Assembly (NCBI GenBank): GCA_963681505.1
Contig: OY811980.1
Span: 7,755,118 to 7,819,117, forward strand
Length of the DNA stretch: 64,000 bases
Direction: 5' to 3'
DNA from: Eunapius fragilis
Taxonomy: Eukaryota > Porifera > Demospongiae > Spongillida > Spongillidae
Shown: piece after piece, positions 34,260 through 64,000 of the stretch
Position numbering within the stretch: the first letter of the stretch is position 1
How the letters are laid out: the number at the start of each line of letters is the position of its first letter
Notes under the pieces: model-generated
What the model was told of the DNA's origin: nothing
Databases searched by the model: none
What the model saw: the letters and a program-made list of their open reading frames with translations, nothing else
Made by a program: the position numbers and the translations under genes

Positions 34260-35731
34260 TAGGTCAGAGGTCATCAACAATACAATTGCCAAGTAGCAAG
34301 CAGTAAAGCAGTACACTTCCTTGCAGTTTAAGTGAGTGATATCTTCTTTGGATAACCTCAATACATCAGGCAACAGCCTGGTGGCCGCCAGAGTTTCAAA
34401 TTCAGGAGGGCATAATGGCAGATCCCTGAATGTCTGTGTAGCTAAGCAGTATGCCAGTTCTTGAGCATCCACAGGCTTCTTGCACTCCACGAAAGGCCCA
34501 CCTATAGAGTACCAAAGTAATGTAGCAACCACACCTGAGTGCAAATCTTACCTAGGTGTCCTCCAAGATTGTATAGGTCATTATGAACATCATAGGGACA
34601 GTCTGCAGATCTGTTATATCTAATCCTGTGAGTGTTCCATGTGCCTTGAGCTCGTCCAAGTCGTTTTGAATCAAATGGTGTGAACACAAACCCTGCTACA
34701 TGACTATAGGGTCAAATAAAATTTGCCAGTTCTGATAACACTACCGCTGAAGTAGATCATCAGGGTCATACAGGCCATCCTCAACCAAAGACTGAAAAAT
34801 TGTAAACAAAAGTATATGGCTACGACATTATGCAAATTCATATGTGTACCTTGAAGAGGTCTATCCACCATTTAGTCTTTTACTTGCACAGCTGCCTCTG
34901 AGCGATATAATGTACTTGAATGAATACAACTAGACAAGTCAACCCACAGAATTGTGCACAGATCTTCCATACTGGAAACTATTCAGTCCGGCATAGTGGT
35001 CAGGGTGTCCATGACGTAAGGCTGCCTGGCATGCTGCAACAAGGACATTTTCGCTCCCAAGATCACTTCTAACCAGCGTTGGGCACCCTGGATGGAGTTT
35101 GAACAGTGTGCTACTTATGTGTAAAAACTTGCCAACACAACTGTCACATGCACCCTTCAAAAGACTGTCACGTGCATCCTTCAATCTACATGCCTTTACG
35201 TATTGCAACAAAGTGCAACCCTCCTGCTTCCAGAAAAAATCTAGCTATAACACGAGGATCATTATTGGACGAGCACAGTTTAGCCCACAGAACCTTCCTT
35301 GTAAACCTAGGAATAAGAAGGACATACTTACAATGGCTCACACCAAACATCGAGACTTACCCATCAATGCAGGCATGAATTGGAAAACCGAATGGTTTCA
35401 GTTTGTCATAGCCATCTATGTGCCAACACCAGTTTGGACCCTGAAAGTAATTCAGCATAAGACCACCAAAAATATATATATATGTATACACTGACCTTAC
35501 TACGATAGTTGCATGCGTCTTCTGAGCTTGTTCATCTTTCTCCGTCTAGTGCCTTCAGGGTCAACAATAGCCAGGAGCATCATAACCATGTGGATCTATA
35601 TGTTTTATGAAAAGAAGGGTACCCGGACAATACAACACTCCATTACCTTTTCACTTGCAAACCATACTTGTCCTGAAGCAGCGCCATAGAACGATAGCCC
35701 ACATTTCCATTAGATGTCTTTCCTTCGTACT
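34260..35731 (-). CDS. Integrase-core-type mobile-element gene, multi-exon
   Basis: Reading the minus strand, motif blocks occur in the order of a widespread integrase-core family: GNVGYRSMALLQDKYGLQVK (about 35731-35646), VDPEGTRRRKMNKLRRRM (about 35590-35513), GPNWCWHIDGYDKL with IHACIDG (35441-35362), SNNDPRVIARFFLEAGG (about 35320-35215), CPTLVRSDLGSENVLVA with YGRSVHNS (about 35080-34941), KWWIDLFK (about 34880), LVEDGLYDPDDLLQ (about 34796-34745), FTPFDSKRLGRAQGTWNTHR (about 34685-34545) and a tail GGPFVECKKPV (from 34503). The core would catalyse DNA strand transfer; the IDG, SDLGSEN and QRIE-type regions hold the DDE residues. A TAA lies before KWWIDLF and some intron phases do not clearly agree, so it may be decayed. 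Exon limits are approximate, and the 3' end near the AC repeat is unclear. Confidence 0.6.
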
Positions 35732-35846
35732 AGGCCACAGGGAAGGTTAAGTCATGTACCCGTTCGATAAAAAAACGTACCATAATTGCTGCATGAACCA
35801 GCGCGAGGGGCCTTTTCAGTCCGAGTACAGCCATTCTCCTCTTAAC

Positions 35847-37584
35847 CAGGGGCAGCGGAAGGGGGCAAGGGGGGGCTATAGCTCCCCCAAGTATGAATAT
35901 TCAACCCCCCCTCCCCCCCCCCCCCCCCCCCCCCCCCCCCAAATATCGGACATCGTAATGTCATGAATACAGCGGTTTGCCTACAGTAACTACGTAATGT
36001 GGTTTTACAAACTGTTGATAGCGTACAGGGGCGGATCCAGGATTTTGGGAAAGGGGGGGTCCGATAAATAAATTCACAACTGGGGGAGGTCCCGTGACAG
36101 CAAGGGCGTCTAGGGGTGCGCTGATAGCCCCGTCTGGGGCGAAGCCCCAGCCGCTTTTTTGCTTTTGCAGTGATATCCAAACATACATCACGCGATATCC
36201 GGATTACTAGAGCCTGCATGGATGGCGACGAGACAACTCTTCATTCTTCACAATGCTATTATTGCTATAGTTCCTCTATACATGTCGGTCTATAAACGTT
36301 AATGACTCATGTCTAGTATTAGTTTGTTTAGCTCTATATATTTATATATATAGCTACCTGTTAGGAAAAGAATCTGAGATCCATCCCACACACGTCTTTA
36401 TTATTTTGATCGCTTACCTCAATTGCTGCTCACATGCACCGATCGCGCGATTAAATACTAATTATCTACATGCACACATGCCGTTATGTACAGTAGGAGG
36501 ATTTAATTAGATCGATATAGACCCCGCTTGGCTAGAACGATTTGCAAGCTTGCAAATCCAAGGATGCATGGTAACATGCAGAACGCTGCATAGATTACAG
36601 TATGCATTACGTCATCTTCATATAGGAAAGGGGGGGTCCGGACCCCCTGGACCCCCCCCCCCCCCCCCCCCTAAATCCGCCCCTGGCGTAGTGTTATTAT
36701 AACATGTATAAGCCATTGTGGTGTGTCGACGCTTATTTGAATTAATTCATAAACCACACCATCATACGATGTCAACCTAGCAACCGTGATGTCAACCTAG
36801 CAACCGTAATGCAGTATCCTTCATGCATTGATATCAACCGTGATTGATGAAATTAACATTTTCAACACGATCAAACCAAAACACAGTTATAGTTCAGGTA
36901 CAAGTATACTCCAAAAAAATATCAGAGATAATTAGCCCACCGTGGCAGAACTTAGGCGTAAGTTAGTCTTCCCCCATTCAAGCTTGTAAAACCATAATTA
37001 AGCGCGTGGCACTGGCGATCGGCGAGAACCGGTTGTGGTTCTGCATTTATTACATGTACCATGCATTCGTATAATAAACTTAAATAATAAAAAAGAGAAC
37101 AGTTTAATGTACAGGCGCTTGGATTTTCCATGTGTGTGAAGCATGGTCAGAACCCAGCTCGAAAAGAAACCATGCGCTGCAGACTAAATTCCGCGACAGC
37201 ATGCATCGAGGAATTAAGTATATTGTGATGTAGGGGTCAAATTAAGCAGCAATATCGCCGTCCATGTCCCTTTTTTTATCTGAGATATTGGGGAAGAGGT
37301 TTCCCTGATTTAATTATAAGTTGATTTGGATGTCTCATATCGCATAGAAACCAATTCCATTGGGGAAAAAAATCAACGCGGTACCAAATTAAGTCCAAAA
37401 AAGTGAATTTAAATTTAAATAATTTAACATCTCTATATTGTTACATTGACCGCTACATCGCAATATACTTTTCTCGATGCTAGCCATCGCAGTGATATGA
37501 AATTCATATGCATGAATATATTTATCGGACGTTCATTTTAGCCCCCCCCCCCCAAAAAAAAATGATTACCTTCCGCCGCCCCTG
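35847..37584. mobile_element. hAT-like non-autonomous element with TTAAC target duplication (interrupted)
   Basis: The left end CAGGGGCAGCGGAAGG (35847) and right end CCTTCCGCCGCCCCTG (ending 37584) are terminal inverted repeats with one mismatch. The flanking 5 bp are TTAAC at 35842-35846 and TTAAC at 37585-37589, a perfect target-site duplication. C-rich runs (35906-35940, 37542-37552) lie just inside both ends. There is no transposase frame. CAGGGGCGG ends with 5-bp duplications fit the hAT superfamily subgroup with short duplications; superfamily assignment is inference. A second element is nested inside. Confidence 0.8.
36026..36685. mobile_element. Nested 660-bp hAT-like MITE with GCGTA target duplication
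   Basis: Begins CAGGGGCGGATCCAGGATTT (36026) and ends AAATCCGCCCCTG (36685). It is flanked by GCGTA at 36021-36025 and GCGTA at 36686-36690. Subterminal GGGGGGGTCCG and GGACCCCC blocks pair with each other. It lies wholly within the element 35847-37584, so it inserted later. Confidence 0.85.
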
Positions 37585-38200
37585 TTAACACACGCTCAGT
37601 TGTGTCCTTATCTTTATTCTCAAAGCCGCACGCGTAGGCAAACATGGCTTAAGAGGAGAATGGCTGTACTCTAACTGAAAAGGCGTTCAAATCTTAATGC
37701 CTCCCTCTGAGTGTCATTTACCCGACCGCAACGTGGTGGACCAGCCTCAAGTAGGCAAGTGTAGTAACCTAATAACCCAACTGCCTCGCTTTCTCGAAGG
37801 ATAATCGGGTAATCGCAATCTCTTTGGACACTACACAATGCAGACCAACTCAATCAATACACTGTGCAAGGGTATAAATACATAACAACTGAAAGTCCAC
37901 CAATGGGATTTGTCCACGACTCCTGTTAGGTGAACTCTATAAATCCCATATTGGTCCATCAAAGCTAAGCTTGCATATGCTTGCCTATGCTTGCCTATGC
38001 TTGCCTGTGCTTGCAATCTTGCACCAGTATTTGACACCTTATTTATGATAACCACACATGTACAGTGGTCAGGATACCATAGCAAGTACGACAGCAGTTG
38101 TCTTGTGCTGCCTCCAATACCTCACAATCAGCCCTGCAATACAGTTCTGAACATAAACTCACTGTGTACAAGGTTAGGTCTCTAGCTGTAAATGCAAGTA
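37585..38200. other. Gene-poor stretch with a short tandem repeat
   Basis: Contains about five copies of a 10-bp ATGCTTGCCT unit at 37970-38020. No supported gene. Confidence 0.5.
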
Positions 38201-38327
38201 AAACCTAGTCTCATTCCCAGACCACACTAGCAGCTGCGGATGGATTACATCACCGCTACGCTAGAAGTGTAGCGGTGATGTAATCCATCCGCAGCTGCTA
38301 GTGTGGTCTGGGAACGAGACTAAGTTT
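38201..38327. repeat. Foldback element with 59-bp arms
   Basis: The left arm 38201-38259 and right arm 38269-38327 are reverse complements with about two mismatches around a 9-nt loop (CAGCTGCGGATGGATTACAT pairs with ATGTAATCCATCCGCAGCTG). The inner word GTAGCGGTGATGTAAT recurs at about 39292-39307. A MITE or foldback element is the best guess. Confidence 0.85.
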
Positions 38328-38518
38328 TGGATGGAGGTAGGAAGACATATGCACGGTAAGGTTAGGGACGCGACGTACTGTATGCTTCAGGATCACCACG
38401 ACGTAGTATATACTACCGGCCATTCAACAAGCAAATAACCCGCCAGTCAGTCCGATATAACGTGATCCCTAAAGGTCTATAAATAATCCTAAACAAATGA
38501 CGTAAAGTGACGTATGTT

Positions 38519-38706
38519 GTACGGCTGCAAAGTCGGACATTGCACGGCCGCAAAGTGGGACATTGCACGGCCGCAAAGTGGGACATTGCACGGCCGCAAA
38601 GTGGGACATTGCACGGCCGCAAAGTGGGACATTGCACGGCCGCAAAGTGGGACATTGCACGGCCGCAAAGTGGGACATTGCACGGCCGCAAAGTGATTGC
38701 ACGTCG
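38519..38706. repeat. 23-bp minisatellite
   Basis: Eight copies of a 23-bp unit starting ACGGCCGCAAAGTGGGACAT, the first and last slightly variant. Copy B begins directly at this array (50845-51032) after the gap; such arrays commonly break assemblies. Confidence 0.92.
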
Positions 38707-39103
38707 TACGAGCGCAAATTAAGTGGCACTATGTAAGCTAGCATTTCCGGGGGTTGTACATGCATGTACAGCAAAACCGCACAATGACATACCGCATTGT
38801 ACCACAGCGCGACCTCCAGGGCCCCTTAGATACCTGAAAATGTCCTTCCAGGAGATTCTAAAGCGATTGGCAACTTGCGCTCTTTGCTATGACGGAAGGA
38901 AGGAGAAGAATAAAAATGGCGGCGAATAACAGCTGGACCACGTGGGCACGAGTATTTTTGTTCTCTAAAAGCACGCGCTGTTATGGCACAGAACCAACGC
39001 AAGACTGTTCTTATTTGTGTTATCGTTTGATACAATAGCGACAAAGATGGAAATGATTCCTCCAGACGGCTGGCAGACGCCACGAGCGAGTCACATACGT
39101 CTA

Positions 39104-39265
39104 TTACAGTCCATACCTCGCACTTAAGGGAAAATTAACACCTCACACTAAGGGAAAATAAGGGTAATTCATACCGCTATGAACACTGACAGTTAGCTTA
39201 ACTGCCTATGAATTGCCCTTAGTGCGAGGTGTTAATTTTCCCTTAGTGCGAGGTATGGACTGTAA
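39104..39265. repeat. 162-bp MITE-like inverted repeat
   Basis: The ends TTACAGTCCATACCTCGCAC and GTGCGAGGTATGGACTGTAA are perfect inverted repeats, followed inward by TTAAGGGAAAATTAACACCTC-type words repeated on each side. There is no coding capacity. I could not see a clear target duplication. A duplicate is at about 51429-51590. Confidence 0.8.
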
Positions 39266-39386
39266 CGACTTCATTATCCGACATCAAACCCGTAGCGGTG
39301 ATGTAATGCAGTGACGTAAATAGTACTCATATATTCTATATGCACAATACATGATAAAACAAGAATTTTTTACATGTGTGTTCTTC

Positions 39387-50165
<10,779 letters not shown>

Positions 50166-50637
50166 TGCGAAGTGTTATCCGATCGTTGCAGCGACGAGCC
50201 TTTTGCTTCAATCTCACGCCCTCCTGTTATTTCTGTACGCAGGGCGGGGGCGGGGCTTTGTTCTTGTACGATCTATACAAGTTGAATGTATGGCTGTTTA
50301 GGAGAAGGTGGGACTTTTCATCGGACTGATTTAAAACATGTCTGGGGTAGGTCACGTATGAATTCTAGTAGTCTTGCAAGCCAGACGGTACATGTACTTT
50401 ACTTCGACATACGACATACGGAGGACTGGGAACGAGGGGATGCTCTATCTGAACCTGCGGCAGCAGGTTCAATATAGGATTGATTGAGGGTTGATGAAGT
50501 CATTAATAAAACTTCACTAGCGTTTGGAGGGACAACGGAGAAACGGATTGCTTATCTCTTTATCGCGATGGAATGAGAGCACAACGATTAACAGTTCTAC
50601 GTTGGTACCGTGTCATAAAACGGTGTGGTTATAGAGA
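50166..50637 (-). promoter_or_regulatory. Upstream region of RPTP gene 3
   Basis: An Sp1-type GC box GGGCGGGGGCGGGGC lies at 50242-50256, about 80 bp upstream of the gene 3 ATG. Further upstream is the dispersed palindromic repeat (50444-50508). No TATA box is clear. Regulatory function is inferred from position only. Confidence 0.35.
50444..50508. repeat. Dispersed palindromic repeat, copy 2
   Basis: Matches 5062-5136 (CTATCTGAACC, GCGGCAGCAGGTTCAATATA, GATTGATTGAGGGTT) but lacks 11 bp of the left arm. Duplicate at 62771-62835. Confidence 0.7.
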
Positions 50638-50837
50638 NNNNNNNNNNNNNNNNNNNNNNNNNNNNNNNNNNNNNNNNNNNNNNNNNNNNNNNNNNNNNNN
50701 NNNNNNNNNNNNNNNNNNNNNNNNNNNNNNNNNNNNNNNNNNNNNNNNNNNNNNNNNNNNNNNNNNNNNNNNNNNNNNNNNNNNNNNNNNNNNNNNNNNN
50801 NNNNNNNNNNNNNNNNNNNNNNNNNNNNNNNNNNNNN
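50638..50837. other. Assembly gap (200 N)
   Basis: Exactly 200 N, a typical placeholder for a scaffold join of unknown size. Copy A of the duplicated block ends at its left edge and copy B starts at its right edge. Confidence 0.99.
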
Positions 50838-62964
<12,127 letters not shown>

Positions 62965-62984
62965 AACAAACAATTTCCTGTTTC

Positions 62985-63100
62985 TCGTGCCCCAGTCCTA
63001 AAATAATTCTCCATCGTCGTCGTCTTCTTCTTAGGAAGGTATAACTCGACGGTTTAGAAGGACGGGAATAGTACCAATCGCTTCGAAATTTACCGGCACG
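62985..63100 (-). repeat. Dispersed repeat, inverted copy
   Basis: Reverse complement contains GAAGCGATTGGTACTA, GAGTTATACCTTCC, AAGAAGAAGA and GGAGAATTATTTTAGGACTG, matching the order seen at 29446-29580. Less conserved toward its ends. Confidence 0.5.
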
Positions 63101-63263
63101 TTATCCTTATATGTCATATAGACACACATATATCAAGTTCTATTTAATAATGTACAACAGATTTTTTAAAATAATTTTTGGCACTTAAACCTGCACTAAA
63201 TTTATTTGGTGTTCCTATCGCAGTTTAGTTGTTACTTTGGCTAGTGAAGTTGTTTTTCTAAAA

Positions 63264-63805
63264 ATGCCTTCCCGTAATCATAAGAAGAGATCTAAGCAAC
63301 GAGCGGAATACCTCCAAAAGCAAGACGAGAACAAAGCTAAAGCCCGAGCGCTCTACAAGGCCAATCCCGAAAAAAGAAGGCCTCTGTACGCGACAGCTAC
63401 AAGGCCGATCCCGAAAAGATGAAGGCCTTTGCACGCGACAGCTACAAGGCCAATCCCGAAAAGAAGAAGGCCTCTGCACGCGACAGCTACATGGTCGATC
63501 CCGAATCTAAGCGATCCGCTAAAAGGCGGCAATATGAAGAGGACCTCGAGGAGAACCGTTCTGCTAAAAGGCGGCGATATGAAGAGGACCTCGAGGAGAA
63601 CCGTGCTGCTAAAAGGCGGCGATATGAAGAGGACCTCGAGGGAAACCGCGCTGCTAAAAGGCAGAAATACAATTCAGCTGCCATTTAATAAAGCATCTGA
63701 AAGGAGTAGGCATTGGAATGACCCTGCTGTCCGATTGGCTAAACGTGCTGCCGAGAGGACGCGGTACCGCAGGGGTCAGAGAACTACCACTATACCACCC
63801 AAAGG
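63264..63805 (+). pseudogene. Basic-repeat mobile-element gene start, frameshifted
   Basis: From ATG 63264 the frame encodes MPSRNHKKRSKQRAEYLQKQ and KARALYKANPEK, then leaves frame within an A run near 63371. The continuation in another frame (63419) has FARDSYKANPEKKKASARDS and then tandem 14-residue units of the form RRRYEEDLEENRAAK, stopping at 63687. A third frame resumes with ASERSRHWNDPAVRLAKRAA and RTRYRRGQRT, with a donor GTATGT near 63805. Such Lys/Arg-rich YKANPEKKK and YxEDLEENRAAKR repeats are, as I recall, common at the N-termini of sponge mobile-element (helicase-containing) proteins. Two frame breaks mark decay or sequence errors. The enzyme domains would lie beyond the window. 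Confidence 0.5.
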
Positions 63806-63850
63806 TATGTTATGGCATGTTGTATTAACATTAAAAAGCTGTGCATGCAG

Positions 63851-63927
63851 CATAGTCGGGCGGTGTTTGGTCGGGCTTGTCACCCTACTACCTGACCAAA
63901 CGCGGTAGTAGGGCCCGCCCGACTATG
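63851..63927. repeat. Small GC-rich inverted-repeat element
   Basis: CATAGTCGGGCGG and CCGCCCGACTATG close a 77-bp block in which GTTTGGTC pairs with GACCAAAC and CCCTACTA with TAGTAGGG. It sits just downstream of the basic-repeat gene remnant. The rest of 63930-64000 shows nothing I can support. Confidence 0.7.
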
Positions 63928-64000
63928 TACAGCACGGATCTGCACAAAACCATTCACTTCACATGGCATGGTGACTCAGCTGTGTGTACAGTACACGACC

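Noticed and set aside
38519..38706. CRISPR-like 23-bp repeats
   Set aside because: Direct head-to-tail minisatellite with no spacers.

Overview
The window is eukaryotic DNA, most likely from a sponge (demosponge type). This rests on receptor tyrosine phosphatase (RPTP) genes with long Ig/FN3 arrays, many introns of only about 50-60 nt with GT-AG ends, dense microsatellites and minisatellites, and animal-type transposon remnants. The assignment is an inference; no single marker proves the species.

Main content: a head-to-tail array of large receptor-type protein tyrosine phosphatase genes, all on the minus strand. Gene 1 (1-1159) enters from the left edge and shows only its first four exons. 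Gene 2 (9047-26515) is complete. I could join 46 exons with consistent splice phases into an open frame of about 3,655 residues: signal peptide, N-terminal Cys domain, one Ig-like, one FN3, 23 Ig-like domains in strict B-A-B-A order, two FN3, one membrane helix, an active-looking phosphatase domain D1 and a degenerate D2. Gene 3 (39387-50165) has the same plan with 9 array Ig domains. It carries three lesions, all in N-terminal exons. A near-identical copy lies at 51712-62492.

Assembly: 38512-50637 is repeated almost base for base as 50838-62964, and the two copies are separated by exactly 200 N (50638-50837). The left copy ends at the gap and the right copy begins at it. This is best explained as two overlapping contigs placed side by side, so there are probably three RPTP genes here, not four.

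Between the genes: 1193-4219 holds inverted arms filled with different minisatellites; 6.7-7.8 kb holds retroelement-type remnants; 8.3-8.75 kb is a 12-bp satellite. The 26.9-38.4 kb region is a transposon-rich island. It contains inverted arms around integrase-like and PHD-finger remnants, two long palindromes, a decayed kinase-like gene, a multi-exon integrase-core gene, and two nested hAT-like elements each with a perfect 5-bp target duplication. The right end (63.2-63.9 kb) holds a frameshifted basic-repeat gene of the type found with sponge mobile elements.

Working together: each receptor would bind an extracellular ligand through its Ig/FN3 ectodomain and signal through intracellular tyrosine dephosphorylation by D1, with D2 likely regulatory. 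Every extracellular exon of gene 2 after the signal peptide is a phase 1-1 cassette, so domains can be gained, lost or skipped without breaking the frame. With patchy near-identity between paralogs this suggests a fast-evolving receptor family, possibly for recognition, but the ligand and role are unknown.
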